From contig JAXLWN010000012.1 in assembly GCA_046328475.1 (NCBI GenBank), forward strand, positions 1 to 64,000: 64,000 nucleotides of DNA. Direction: 5' to 3'. The notes beneath the pieces are model-generated. The model did not search any database. It worked only from the letters and a program-made list of their open reading frames with translations, and was not told the DNA's origin. Positions 34,781-45,498 of the stretch are shown here, piece after piece (the first letter of the stretch is position 1; every line of letters starts with the position of its first letter). The DNA comes from CADCWN01 sp046328475. Its GTDB lineage: Bacteria > Chloroflexota > Chloroflexia > Thermomicrobiales > CADCWN01. The position numbers were made by a program, and so were the translations under genes.

Positions 34781-35947
34781 TTACGCCCCTTCGCTGGTGA
34801 AGAAGGTACGAAGCGCCGGATACACATCCGCCTTCTCCTTGATAATCACCGACTGGAACTTCGGATCGCGCAAGTGCTCGAACGCGGCCATCAGGGTGCT
34901 GCCATAGGAGCGCCCGCCCTGGCGGATCTCGCCGTAGCCGAGCTGATTGGATCGTTCCAGCAGTTGCCGCACCAGCGCCAGGCACTGCTCGTTGTCGGTG
35001 TACCAGTTGTCGCCGTCGGAGAAGTGGAAGGGGTAGATGTTCCACGCCTCGTGCGGGTAGTCGGCGTCGATCATCTCCAGCGCCAGCTGGTAGGCGCTCG
35101 ACGCCTTCGTGCCGCCGCTCTCCCCCTTGGTGAAGAACTCTTCTTCGGTGACTTCCTTCGCCTCGGTGTGGTGCGCGATGAAGCGGATGGCGACGTTCTC
35201 GTACTTCGTCCGCAGGAAGCGCACCATCCAGAAGTAGAAGGCGCGGCTGACGTACTTCTCGAACGTCCCCATGCTGCCGCTGACATCCATCAGCGCCAGT
35301 ACCACCGCGTTCGACTCGTGGCGGATCGCCCGCTCCCAGGTCTTGAAGCGCAGATCCTCGCTCTTGATGTCGCCGAACGCCGCGCGCCCCTGCATCGCGT
35401 TGCGCTTCAGGTTCTCCTTGATCGTCCGCTTCTTGTCGAGGTTGGAGAAGGCCCCGCGCTTGCGGATATCGGTGAAACGCACCGTCTCCGACTCGATCTC
35501 CTGCGCCCGCTTCGGCTCCAGGTTCGGCAGCCCGAGGTCGGCGAAGACCAGCGCGGAGAGGTCGTCCACCGTCAGCTCGGCCTCGTAGTAGTCGATGCCC
35601 GGCTGCTCGCCCGCGCCCGGCTGGCCCCCCTTGCCCGGTTGCCCCGCCTGCCCGATCACGTCGCCCACCTGCGAGCCGCCCTCGCCCTGGCCCACCTGGC
35701 CCCCCTGCGGCGGCTCACCAAACTTGAACTTGTACTCCTCCAGCGAGCGGATCGGCACCTTGACGATCTTCTTGCCATCGGACGTGATAATCGACTGCTC
35801 ACTGATGATGTCGGGCAAATTCTGCCGAATCGCCTCTTTCACCTTCTCATTGTGGCGCGCCTGGTCCGCCGGTCCCTTCCGGTGCAGCGACCAATCCTGC
35901 TGCGTCAGCCCGACGTTAAAGCCACGGGACGAAGTATGGGTACTCAT
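34781..35947 (-). CDS. yeaH: YeaH/YhbH family protein (DUF444, vWA-like)
   Basis: 388 aa. The N-terminus (RHNEKVKEAIRQNLPDIISE; KKIVKVPIRSLEEYKFKFG) and a Gly/Gln-rich linker (~residues 80-115) precede a von Willebrand-like domain with MIDAS motif ALMDVSGSMGTFEKYVSRAF. Between PrkA and SpoVR it forms the conserved yeaG-yeaH-ycgB-type stress operon, in which YeaH is the partner of the PrkA-type kinase. Confidence 0.93.
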   Translation of the reverse strand: MSTHTSSRGFNVGLTQQDWSLHRKGPADQARHNEKVKEAIRQNLPDIISEQSIITSDGKKIVKVPIRSLEEYKFKFGEPPQGGQVGQGEGGSQVGDVIGQAGQPGKGGQPGAGEQPGIDYYEAELTVDDLSALVFADLGLPNLEPKRAQEIESETVRFTDIRKRGAFSNLDKKRTIKENLKRNAMQGRAAFGDIKSEDLRFKTWERAIRHESNAVVLALMDVSGSMGTFEKYVSRAFYFWMVRFLRTKYENVAIRFIAHHTEAKEVTEEEFFTKGESGGTKASSAYQLALEMIDADYPHEAWNIYPFHFSDGDNWYTDNEQCLALVRQLLERSNQLGYGEIRQGGRSYGSTLMAAFEHLRDPKFQSVIIKEKADVYPALRTFFTSEGA

Positions 35948-35962
35948 GGGACACCTCGGGAT

Positions 35963-36067
35963 TGAGTAACGAGTAACGAGTAACGAGGGACGAGGGACAC
36001 AGGTTCAGCTAGGTTGCGCCGTGCCGCTCGGTCCCTCCTCGTTACTCGTTACTCGTTACTCGTTACT
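35963..36067. repeat. Inverted heptamer arrays (GAGTAAC / GTTACTC)
   Basis: Left arm of GAGTAAC units with GAGGGAC variants (35,963-35,998), loop of ~30 bases, right arm of GTTACTC units (36,029-36,067) reaching the prkA stop. One of the best examples of the two-arm layout. Confidence 0.85.
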
Positions 36068-37996
36068 TCAGCGCTGCAAAAGCGCGCCAACATAGTTCAG
36101 CAGACTCGCCGCGCAGACCGGGCAATACCCCTGGTTCTCCACCAGGCGGTTGATCACCTCGTTGATCCGGCGGAGCTGGTCGGCGTCGGGGGTCTTGGTG
36201 GAGGTGGTGATCTTCACCACGTCCTTCATGTCGGCGAAGAGCTTCTTCTCGATCGCCTCCTTCAGCCGCTCGTGCGAGTCGTAGCTGAAGCTCTGGCCGC
36301 GCCGCGCCAGCGACGAGATGCGGATCAGGATCTCCTCGCGGAAGGCGCGCTTGCCCGTCTCGCTGACGCCGATCTGCTCCTCGATCGCGCGCATCAGCCG
36401 CTCGTCGGCCTCCACGTCGTCGCCGGTCATCGGGTCGGCCACCTTCGTCTTGTTGCAGAAGGCTTCGACGTTGTCGAGGTAGTTGTTCAGCAGCGTCTTG
36501 GCCGACTCCTCATACGAGTAGACGAAGGCGCGCTGGACCTCCTTCTTCGCCCACTCGTCGTACTCCTTGCGCGCCTCGCTGACGAAGTTGAGGTAGCGCT
36601 CGCGCTGCTCCTTGGTGATCGAGGTGTGCTGGTCCAGCCCGTCGCGCATCCCGCGCAGCGCGTCGATCGCGTTGATGCAGGTCACGCCGTTGCGCACCAG
36701 CGCGCTGGAGAGCCGGTTGATCACGTAGCGCGGCGAGATGCCGTCCAGCCCCTCGCGCTGCGTCTCGTCGCGCAGCTCCTTCACATCCTTCTCGGCGAAC
36801 TCCTCGACCGCCTCGCCGTTGTAGAGCTTCAACTTCTTCATCAGGCTCATCCCGGCCTTCTTCGATTCCTCCAGCCGGGTGAGGATGGCGAACGTCGCGG
36901 CCGTCTCCAGCGTGTGCGGCGCGATGTGGACGCCGCTCGCCGCGCTCTGCCGCAGCAGCTTCTCGTAGATGTGGACCTCGTCGTCCACGCGCAGGTTGTA
37001 GGGCACCTTCACCAGGATGATCCGGTCCTGCAACGCCTCCGACTTCTTGTTGCCCACGAACGCGGTGTATTCATGCTCATTCGTGTGCGAGACGACCACC
37101 TCATCGGCGTAAATCATCGAGAAGCGCCCGGTCTTGATGTTCTGCTCCTGCGACAGCGTCAGCAGCACATAGAGGAAGCGCTCATCGGTCTTCAGCATCT
37201 CCACGAACTCGACCAGGCCCCGATTGCCGATGTTCAGCTCGCCGTCGAAGCGATAGGCGCGCGGGTCGCTCTCCGATCCCACCTCACCGATCGTGGAGAG
37301 ATCGATGCCGCCCGTCAGCTCGGAGATATCCTGGCTCTTCGGGTCGCTCGGCGTGAAGGTCCCGATGCCGCGCCGGTCCTTCTCGGAGAAGGCGACGCGC
37401 ACCACCGGCACATCCTCGCGGTGGCCGGCACGAAACTCCATGCCCCACGGGTGGTCGGGCGAGCCATCCTGCTGCAACCAGTAGTGGCAGTGCGGGCAGA
37501 GATCCCCCTCGATGAAGAGGCCGTACTCGCGGTAAATCTCGTCGCGCATCGTCTCCGGCACGAGGTGCAGCGGCTCCTCGTGCATCGGGCAGCGCTCGAT
37601 CGCGTAGACCGCGCCCCCCTCGGTCCGGGTGTGCTTCTCCAGCCCCTTCTTCAGCAGCGCGACGATCGTCGATTTGCCGCCGCCGACCGGTCCCATTAAC
37701 AAGAGGATGCGCTTGCGCACCTCTAACCGCTGCGCCGACGAGCGGAAATACTCGACCAGCTGCTCGATCGGCTTCTCCAGCCCGAAAATGTCCTCCCCGA
37801 AGAAGTTGTAGTGGGTCACACCGCGCTCGTCCGTCGTCACGCCCGCATCCATGATCATCTGGTAGATGCGCGCGTGGGCCAGCTGGGCGAAGCGGGTGTC
37901 GGCGACGGCGAGGTCGAAGTAGTCGGCGAAGCGCCCGTGCCACGCGAGGCGCCGCTCCTCGGTGCGGAAGCTCTCCAGACGATCCAGCAGCAGCAT
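36068..37996 (-). CDS. prkA: PrkA family serine protein kinase (AAA+ and kinase domains)
   Basis: 642 aa from ATG 37,996; an upstream extension to 38,173 is not conserved. The AAA+ part has Walker A LLMGPVGGGKSTIVALLKKG and the PrkA-specific CPMHEEPLHLVPE and LCPHCHYWLQQDG cysteine motifs, followed by SDPKSQDISELTGGIDLSTI. The C-terminal kinase domain starts around YISPRYV-like GISPRYVINRLSSALVRNGV. Works with YeaH and SpoVR in starvation or stress responses; first gene of that operon. Confidence 0.94.
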   Translation of the reverse strand: MLLLDRLESFRTEERRLAWHGRFADYFDLAVADTRFAQLAHARIYQMIMDAGVTTDERGVTHYNFFGEDIFGLEKPIEQLVEYFRSSAQRLEVRKRILLLMGPVGGGKSTIVALLKKGLEKHTRTEGGAVYAIERCPMHEEPLHLVPETMRDEIYREYGLFIEGDLCPHCHYWLQQDGSPDHPWGMEFRAGHREDVPVVRVAFSEKDRRGIGTFTPSDPKSQDISELTGGIDLSTIGEVGSESDPRAYRFDGELNIGNRGLVEFVEMLKTDERFLYVLLTLSQEQNIKTGRFSMIYADEVVVSHTNEHEYTAFVGNKKSEALQDRIILVKVPYNLRVDDEVHIYEKLLRQSAASGVHIAPHTLETAATFAILTRLEESKKAGMSLMKKLKLYNGEAVEEFAEKDVKELRDETQREGLDGISPRYVINRLSSALVRNGVTCINAIDALRGMRDGLDQHTSITKEQRERYLNFVSEARKEYDEWAKKEVQRAFVYSYEESAKTLLNNYLDNVEAFCNKTKVADPMTGDDVEADERLMRAIEEQIGVSETGKRAFREEILIRISSLARRGQSFSYDSHERLKEAIEKKLFADMKDVVKITTSTKTPDADQLRRINEVINRLVENQGYCPVCAASLLNYVGALLQR

Positions 37997-39338
37997 AGCG
38001 GTGTCCTTTCCATCGCGATCAGCAAGCGGAGCTGGAAAAAAAACGAAAGCGATCCCCCGCCCGGTCCACCACGCGGCTGCACGCCGCGCCCGGTGCCGAG
38101 TTCGGGAAGAGTCCAACCGCCATAGCCCCACCAGGCCCGCAGGCCGGTGTCCGACTATGGTGCGGAACGACACAATTGGAACTGGAAGCGGGAATGCGCT
38201 ACTTAGGTGGAATGTCCATGGCGATCACCCGGGAGGGGCAGAAAGGACGCCTAACACATTTGAAGGGCCGGTGACACCGTCGTCTACGGTCGGGCAACTG
38301 GGGTGGTCTGCGGGGCGGCATCGAGACCGGAACGATTGACCGCCGGTTGGGGGGAGCAACGCCGCTCCCGAGGATGTCGGATCGAAGGAGCCCGCACACG
38401 CCGTTGCACTGACATGTACGTACAAGTGATTCTACACGGTCGCCGGGCCGGTGACAATCCCCTCTGCGGGGGAACCGCGCGCGGGACGTTCGGACTCGCG
38501 CCATCGGTACTTTCGGGATCCCGCCGCTCGCGCCCTGCGCCTCGTGCGGAACTCCTCACCACTATATACGCTAACTCTCCATAAATGTTCCCGATGCGGG
38601 CACGCCCGCGCGACGGTGGTGTTCCCACCTCCCCGGCCCCACACTGCGTGTTCAGCGGGTTCGCGTCCTACCGTCGGGACCACCAACCGCACGGAAAACA
38701 GGTTGCCGGGCACTACCACAATGAACGCCGGAGCCCAGCCAGATTCGCCCAAACCAGGCGCGAATCCGCGCAACCCCCTATAGGCAAGAACGATGCCACA
38801 CTCCTACCCGCCCCACATCCCCATCGCCCTCAGTTCTCGCCCAGCAAATTTCCCCCACGTGGCATGATTTGCCCCCCTCGATGGGTCCGTAGAAGTAAGG
38901 CGGATGCAAAACCCGCCGAGTCGGGACGACCCTGCGTCGCCCCCAGGCCGCGCCTTACCCACACCTCGGAGGCTCACCATGACCACCACCCCTCGCCCCA
39001 GCCAACCCCTCGGTAGGGGCGGGTCTGAGACCCGCCGTCTTCGGAACGGCAACCGCTTCGCCATCAACCACATACAACTCCTACCAACCCGGTGGCTCAC
39101 CATGCCCATCTCCTCGCCCTTCCCCCTTCTCCCTCGTCCCTCGTCTTGGCGTCCTTGGCGTCTTGGCGGTTCCAACCGTCCCTTCTCTCTTCCCTCTTCT
39201 CTCCACTCTCTTCACCCCCGTTCGTCCTCAGAGGAGAGGAAGAGGAAAAGTTAAAATGGAAAAACAAACCTACTTTTGACCGCGCTCCTGCCTTGTCGCC
39301 CTGCTGCGCCTCTGTCTATACACAAAGCCGTAAATCCC
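37997..39338. other. 1.3-kb non-coding gap before the tRNA-tuf unit
   Basis: No reading frame here resembles a protein family. Recognisable elements: a perfect palindromic hairpin GGCGGGTC-TGA-GACCCGCC (39,018-39,036) and a degenerate TTGGCGTCCTTGGCGTCTTG tract (39,140-39,180) followed by CTCTCTTCCCTCTTCTCTCC. A stretch around 38,280-38,560 is rich in short GC palindromes and could hold a structured RNA, but I cannot name one. Confidence 0.5.
39140..39250. repeat. Degenerate CTTGGCGTC / CTCTTCTC repeat tract
   Basis: Same family as the island at 2,240-2,515, in the orientation of its right arm: CTTGGCGTCCTTGGCGTC and CTTGGCGG followed by a pyrimidine-rich tract and GAGGAGAGGAAGAGG. Confidence 0.65.
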
Positions 39339-39367
39339 TTGACGCGCGGGGCAAAGCACGGTATAGT
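39339..39367 (+). promoter_or_regulatory. Strong sigma-70-type promoter of tRNA-Thr-tuf
   Basis: TTGACG (39,339-39,344) and TATAGT (39,362-39,367) are 17 bases apart, about 85 bases before the tRNA. Close to consensus, as expected for a highly expressed translation unit. Confidence 0.8.
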
Positions 39368-39453
39368 TCCGTGTCGCGGGGAGCGCGCATCGCGGTGCCT
39401 TTTGCACGTTGCGTAATGCGCGTTCCCGGGGCAGCGGCCCCGCCGGCGGTCAG

Positions 39454-39526
39454 GCCCTTGTAGCTCAGTTGGCAGAGCACATTCTTGGTAAGAATGAGGT
39501 CTCGGGTTCGAGTCCCGACAAGGGCT
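39454..39526 (+). tRNA. tRNA-Thr (anticodon GGT)
   Basis: Full cloverleaf: acceptor GCCCTTG/CAAGGGC, D-arm TAGCTCAGTTGGCAGAGCA, anticodon stem CATTC/GAATG with loop TTGGTAA, T-arm CGGGTTCGAGTCCCG, discriminator T and encoded CCA (39,527-39,529). A tRNA-Thr(GGT) directly before tuf is a common bacterial order. A hairpin GAGGCTCC/GGAGCCTC (39,545-39,565) lies between the two. Confidence 0.97.
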
Positions 39527-39628
39527 CCACGGTCTTCGCGGTCTGAGGCTCCATCAGGGAGCCTCATCTAGTGTAAGCGGGCTGACAATCGGCCCAAGAT
39601 CCCAATCTGTGGGAGGAGTAGAACCCAA

Positions 39629-40834
<1,206 letters not shown>

Positions 40835-40864
40835 GCGGAAGCGAAGGGATACGGGGAGGACACC

Positions 40865-41194
40865 ATGTCTGCCACCACGACCAGGAAACCGAGCCAGAAG
40901 ATTCGCATTCGCCTGAAGGCCTACGACCACAAGATCCTCGATCAGGCCGCACTCAAGATCGTCGAGACGGCGGAGAGCACCGGCGCGAAGGTCGCCGGCC
41001 CGGTGCCTCTGCCGACCCGGATCGAGCGCTACACCGTGATGCGCTCGCCGTTCGTCGACAAGGACTCGCAGGAGCACTTCGAGATGCGCACCCACAAGCG
41101 CCTCATCGACGTGCTGGAGCCGAGCCAGAAGACGATCAGCGCCCTGATGCGCCTCAATCTCCCGGCCGGCGTGGACATCGAGGTCAAGCTCTAA
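40865..41194 (+). CDS. rpsJ: 30S ribosomal protein S10
   Basis: 109 aa, with GGAGG before ATG 40,865. KIRIRLKAYDHKILDQAALK and PLPTRIERYTVMRSPFVDKD are the S10 signatures. S10 is also NusE in antitermination. The usual downstream S10-operon genes (rplC, rplD) do not follow; instead a heptamer array and an opposite-strand amidase gene come next, so the S10 cluster is broken here. Confidence 0.97.
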   Translation: MSATTTRKPSQKIRIRLKAYDHKILDQAALKIVETAESTGAKVAGPVPLPTRIERYTVMRSPFVDKDSQEHFEMRTHKRLIDVLEPSQKTISALMRLNLPAGVDIEVKL

Positions 41195-41197
41195 CGG

Positions 41198-41234
41198 GTA
41201 GTCGTCAGGGGTCGGTCGTCAGTCGTCAGAAGTC
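41198..41234. repeat. Heptamer array (GTCGTCA type)
   Basis: Five imperfect copies of AGTCGTC/GGTCGTC directly after the rpsJ stop and running into the 3' end of the amidase gene. Confidence 0.7.
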
Positions 41235-43395
41235 GCGACCGATCCCTGATATTGCTCCGCTGCATGGCGGTGTACTCCGGGTGGTACTCGAAGGCGCGCT
41301 GAAGTACTGGACCTTATATGGCTTGTTGTCGATCTTACTATCTCGGTGAACTCCTCGCTCATCGGCACGCCGTAGATGAAGAGCCCGCCATACTGCTCCC
41401 AGTACTCGCGGAAGAGGCCGCCCAGGTTGTGCCCGCTCTCCGGGAAGAAGCGCTGCCCGGCGAGCGCCGCCACCGGCTTGTCGGCCGGGTGACAGCTTAG
41501 GCCCCAGATGGCCGAGCAGCACCTCGTAGTCGGTCCCGGCATTCTCCGGGTGCAACTCGAAGCGGGCGCGCTCGAAGTACTGGACCACATAGTCCTTGCC
41601 GTCGGTCTCGCTCACTTCGGTGTAGGGTTCGGTCAGCGGGTAGCCGAATTGCGCCAGGCCGCCAAAATTGTTCCAGTAGCGGAGGATCGCCCCCCCGAGC
41701 GTGTGCTGCGTCTCGGTGAAGTAGAGCAGATCCGGCCCGACGTTCGTCGGCTTGGCAACCCCATCGGTCGGCAGCCCGACCACGGTGATCGTCGGACCTT
41801 CCAGACCTTCCTGGATATACCCGCTCTGCTCGCGCACCAGCCCGAAGCGGAGCTTTTTCACGCCCTTCGTCGCGAAGGCGATGCGGCAGACCGCTTCGAC
41901 GGTCTCGCCCGGATTGAGCGACGTGCCCATCCCCCAGCGGTAGGGATTCGCATTCGCCGTCCCGAACGTCGCGCTCCCCTCGACATCGGCGACAACCCGG
42001 AAGCGGCCGGGGACCTTCTTGTAGCCCTTCCCGTCGAAGGTTTCCCCCTCGGTGTAAAGCACGCCCTGGTCGAAGTAGCAGGGGGCCATCCCCGCCCCGG
42101 TATTCTTCACCTTCACGCGCACCGTGATCGGCGACCGGGTATAGACCGTCATATCCTGCCCGGTGATGCCGACGATCGAGAGCGCGATCGTCGGCGGCGG
42201 CCCGACCTGGTCGGCGACCGCCTTGCGGATCGAGGCGAGGTGCGGGTAGAAGTTGTCGCCCGGGCAACTCGTGCTCAGCACGTCGCGGTGCCCGACGACC
42301 GACTGGATCGTCTTATCCACGAAATACGACGGGTTCAGCACATCCAGGAAGCGCGCCTTGTAGCTCGCCAGTTGCACCAGCGCGGCCTCGGCGGCGGCGG
42401 TCGGCACCGGGGGAGCCGCCGGGGTCGGCGTCTTGGCCCCCGGCGACGGTGAGGCCGAGGGCGAGGTGATGGGGCCGGTGCCCCGGCGAACGCCCCGAGC
42501 AGGGCGATGCCGACGCTGCCGTAGTTGTAGCGCAAGGCGTGCCCGGCGACGACATTCTCGCCGCCGAAGCGCCCCTCGTAGACGTTGCCGTTGCGGTCGA
42601 TCAGGAAATTGTAGCCGATGTCGCCCCAGCCCTGGGTGATGGCGTGGTAGTAGTAGACCGAGCGGACCGCCGCCGCCGGGTCGCCGTCGTTCGGCGTGTC
42701 GGTGTGGTGGACGATGATCTTCTCGTTGACCAGGTACTCGGGTTCCCAGATCTCCTTGCCCTTCGCGTCGAAGCGCAGCTTCTCGTCGCAGCCCCACTGC
42801 GCGCGGGCGATCACCTTCGGCATCGACGTGGCATTGTCCCAGCCCCCTGATCGCTGGTTGGCCAGGTTCGGGCCGAGGCTGCCGTCGATGTAGACGAGGC
42901 GCAGATCGGGCGGCGCGGGGACGGTGCGGCCATCGTGATCGACCACCTTGCAGCGGATGAAGCTGCTCGTCGGTAGGTGGAGGAGCTCAGCAAAGTAGCG
43001 GTCGGCGCGACCGGGGGCGCGATCAGGGTCGGGGCGATGGGTATCGGCGTGGGTGATGCGCCAGGGCTCCCAGGTGACGCCATCGGCGCTGCTGCTGATC
43101 GCAGATGCACATCGTCGCCACTCCCTGAAGCCGCCCAGTCGCGCCGAGTGCGCCGAAGGTGTGGGGCGCGGCGAATTGGTAGTGCGTGTTGGCGGCAAAG
43201 GCGGTCGGTCTCGTCAACCGACCATTCCCCGGCGCGCGTCTCCCCCTCGGTCAGCTCTGTGCGCGGCGTCGTCGTCGCGGCTGCCATGCCGAAAAGCTGC
43301 CAGAAAGGGATGGCGGCGAGCGCGAGCCCGCCGAATTGCAGCGTCTGGCGGCGGGTTATGGTGGGTCGGGTAGCGACAGGGCGGCGATCGGTCAT
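41226..43395 (-). CDS. Exported peptidoglycan-recognition amidase with C-terminal repeats, frameshifted
   Basis: The start (MTDRRPVATRPTITRRQTLQ then FGGLALAAIPFW) is a twin-arginine-like signal. The amidase/PGRP domain reads IIVHHTDTPNDGDPAAAV, YYYHAITQGWGDIGYNFLID, RNGNVYEGRFGGENVVAGHA and VVGHRDVLSTSCPGDNFYPH, keeping the zinc His, Tyr and Cys ligands. A Ser/Pro linker interrupts it, then an Ig-like part (IALSIVGITGQDMTVYTRSP) and two copies of a W/G-rich repeat (LGGAILRYWNNFGGLAQFGY; HNLGGLFREYWEQYGGLFIY). At least four indels. Probably acts on cell-wall peptides outside the cell. Confidence 0.82.
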
Positions 43396-43881
43396 GCGCG
43401 CGTACCTCGCCCGATGCTTCCCGGTGGCGCGGCGACGCGCGGGCAGGCGGCCGGGAGCGATCAGGGTGCTTCAGTTGAGAAACGGTGCCGGGCCCGGCGG
43501 TAAGCGCCGTGGCATTGACGTAACGCCATTCTAGGCGTCGCGGTTGCTGAACGGAAGCACCTGGCGGCGAATTCGGTACTTTTGGGCTACCGGGCGGGGG
43601 ATCGGTCTGACCGGGGCGTGGCGCGGTGGCAAGCTGTGCGACAATGGCGCTCAGTCGCGGTTTGGAGATGTAGCCGGTCCCCTCGGCCGGGGACTTGTGC
43701 AGCGGGCACGATTTGCGGGGTGTTGCTTGTGCGTTCGGGCCATTGCCGCAGGGCGGGCCAAGAATTAGGCTTGTGCGAGTAACCACGCGAGCAAGGGGAG
43801 TCGTAGTCGCACGCGCTGCGGGCGCTGAGTCGCCGAAGTGGCCGCAGTTTCGGCGGCATAGCGGGATGGGTGGGGGAGGGT
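43396..43881. other. 486-base gap, nothing recognised
   Basis: Upstream of both the leftward amidase and the rightward CP-ATP-grasp gene, so it must hold two divergent promoters, but I see no convincing -35/-10 pair. Short frames here have no protein-like pattern. Confidence 0.5.
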
Positions 43882-45375
43882 ATGGGAGCGGATGGCGCGC
43901 TCGTCGCGGACTATGCCACCGGCGGGTTTTACGATGAGATGTTCGTGCCCCAGGCGGACGGCGAGGTCGCCCCTCGGGCACACTACCGGGCGCTGGCGGA
44001 ACGGCTGGCGGAGTTGCAGGCGTCCGATCTGCGCCACGCCGGGGATCTCGCCAATCGCTCCTTCCTGCACCAGGGGATTACCTTCACGGTCTACTCAGAT
44101 TCCGAGCAGGGGACCGAGCGCATCTTCCCCTTCGACCTGATCCCGCGCCTGATCCCGGCCGCCGAGTGGGCGATCATCGAGTCGGGGCTGCGGCAGCGGA
44201 TCCGGGCGCTGAACCTTTTCGTCCGCGACATCTATCACGAGCAGCAGATCCTCCACGACCGGGTCGTGCCGCGTCGGCTGGTGGTGCTGGCCAGGCACTT
44301 CCGGCGCGAGATGGTCGGGATCGACGTGCCGCACGACCAGTACATCCACATCGTCGGCACCGACCTGGTGCGCGACCGCGAGGGGCGCTACCTGGTGCTG
44401 GAGGACAACCTGCGGTCGCCCAGCGGCGTCTCCTATGTGCTGGCGAATCGCACCACGATGACGCGCGTCTTCCCCGACTGGTTCGCGGACCTCGGGGTGC
44501 GGCCGGTGGACCATTACTGCGGGCAGCTGATCGAGAATCTGCGCGGGCTGTCGCCGCGCCCGCCGGGACGCGGTGGTGGCGGGCCGACGGTGGTGCTGCT
44601 GACGCCGGGGGTCTACAACTCGGCGTACTTCGAGCATGCGTTCCTGGCGCAGCAGATGGGGATCGAGCTGGTCGAGGGGCGCGACCTCTTCGTGATGGAC
44701 AACCGGGTCTACTTGCGGACGACGCGCGGCCACCAGCCGGTGGATGTGATCTATCGGCGCGTGGACGACGAGTTCCTCGATCCGCTGGTCTTCCGGCCCG
44801 ACAGCATCCTGGGAGTGGCAGGTCTGCTGGGGGCGGTGCGAGCGGGGAATGTGGCGCTCGCCAATGCGATCGGTACTGGGGTGGCGGATGACAAGGTAGT
44901 CTACCACTACGTCCCGGCGATCATTCGCTACTACCTCAACGAGGAGCCGATCCTCGGCAATGTGCCGACCTACCTGCCGAGCGACCCGGAGCAGCAGGAG
45001 TACATCCTGAAGCATATCGATCAGCTGGTGGTGAAGGCGGCGAACGAGAGCGGCGGCTATGGGATGCTGATCGGCCCGGCGGCGAGCGAGCGGGAGATCG
45101 CGGAGTTCCGCGCGCGGGTGATCGCCGATCCGCGCGGCTATATCGCGCAGCCGGTCGTGCCGCTGTCGCGGGCACCGTCGTTCGTGCCCGATGCGGAGGG
45201 GGATGGGGGGCGGCTGGAGGGTCGGCACATCGACCTGCGGCCCTACATCCTCAGCGGGGCGCGCGATGTGCATGTGCTGCCGGGTGGCCTGACGCGCGTG
45301 GCGCTGCGGCGCGGTTCGCTGGTGGTCAATTCGAGCCAGGGCGGGGGGAGTAAGGATACCTGGGTACTTCAGTGA
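43882..45375 (+). CDS. Circularly permuted ATP-grasp protein (type 2)
   Basis: 497 aa from ATG 43,882 (GGGGGAGGG upstream). Family signatures: YDEMFVPQADGEVAPRAHY, FLHQGITFTVYSDSEQGTER, FPFDLIPRLIPAAEWAIIES, YLVLEDNLRSPSGVSYVLAN and VVKAANESGGYGMLIGP. These enzymes are predicted peptide-bond-forming ligases and nearly always sit beside an alpha-E protein and a transglutaminase, as here. The product is unknown; a small peptide or peptide tag has been proposed from genome context. Confidence 0.92.
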   Translation: MGADGALVADYATGGFYDEMFVPQADGEVAPRAHYRALAERLAELQASDLRHAGDLANRSFLHQGITFTVYSDSEQGTERIFPFDLIPRLIPAAEWAIIESGLRQRIRALNLFVRDIYHEQQILHDRVVPRRLVVLARHFRREMVGIDVPHDQYIHIVGTDLVRDREGRYLVLEDNLRSPSGVSYVLANRTTMTRVFPDWFADLGVRPVDHYCGQLIENLRGLSPRPPGRGGGGPTVVLLTPGVYNSAYFEHAFLAQQMGIELVEGRDLFVMDNRVYLRTTRGHQPVDVIYRRVDDEFLDPLVFRPDSILGVAGLLGAVRAGNVALANAIGTGVADDKVVYHYVPAIIRYYLNEEPILGNVPTYLPSDPEQQEYILKHIDQLVVKAANESGGYGMLIGPAASEREIAEFRARVIADPRGYIAQPVVPLSRAPSFVPDAEGDGGRLEGRHIDLRPYILSGARDVHVLPGGLTRVALRRGSLVVNSSQGGGSKDTWVLQ

Positions 45376-45486
45376 TGAGTAACGAGTGATGAGTAGTGAG
45401 TAACGAGGAGTAACGAAGTTCGCGAACGCCTGTGCCTGCGGGTGAATCACTCGTCACTCATCACTCGTTACTCATTACTCATCACC
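45370..45486. repeat. Inverted heptamer arrays (GAGTAAC / GAGTGAT types)
   Basis: GTGATGAGTAACGAG-type units (45,374-45,420) face CACTCGTCACTCATCACTCG-type units (45,447-45,486) between the ATP-grasp stop and the alpha-E start. Confidence 0.8.
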
Positions 45487-45498
45487 AAGGATGGGGCG

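Noticed and set aside
37997..38800. Several open frames of 90-140 codons in the gap upstream of prkA
   Set aside because: High-GC chance frames on both strands with Arg/Pro/Ala-rich translations and no conserved pattern or ribosome-binding site.
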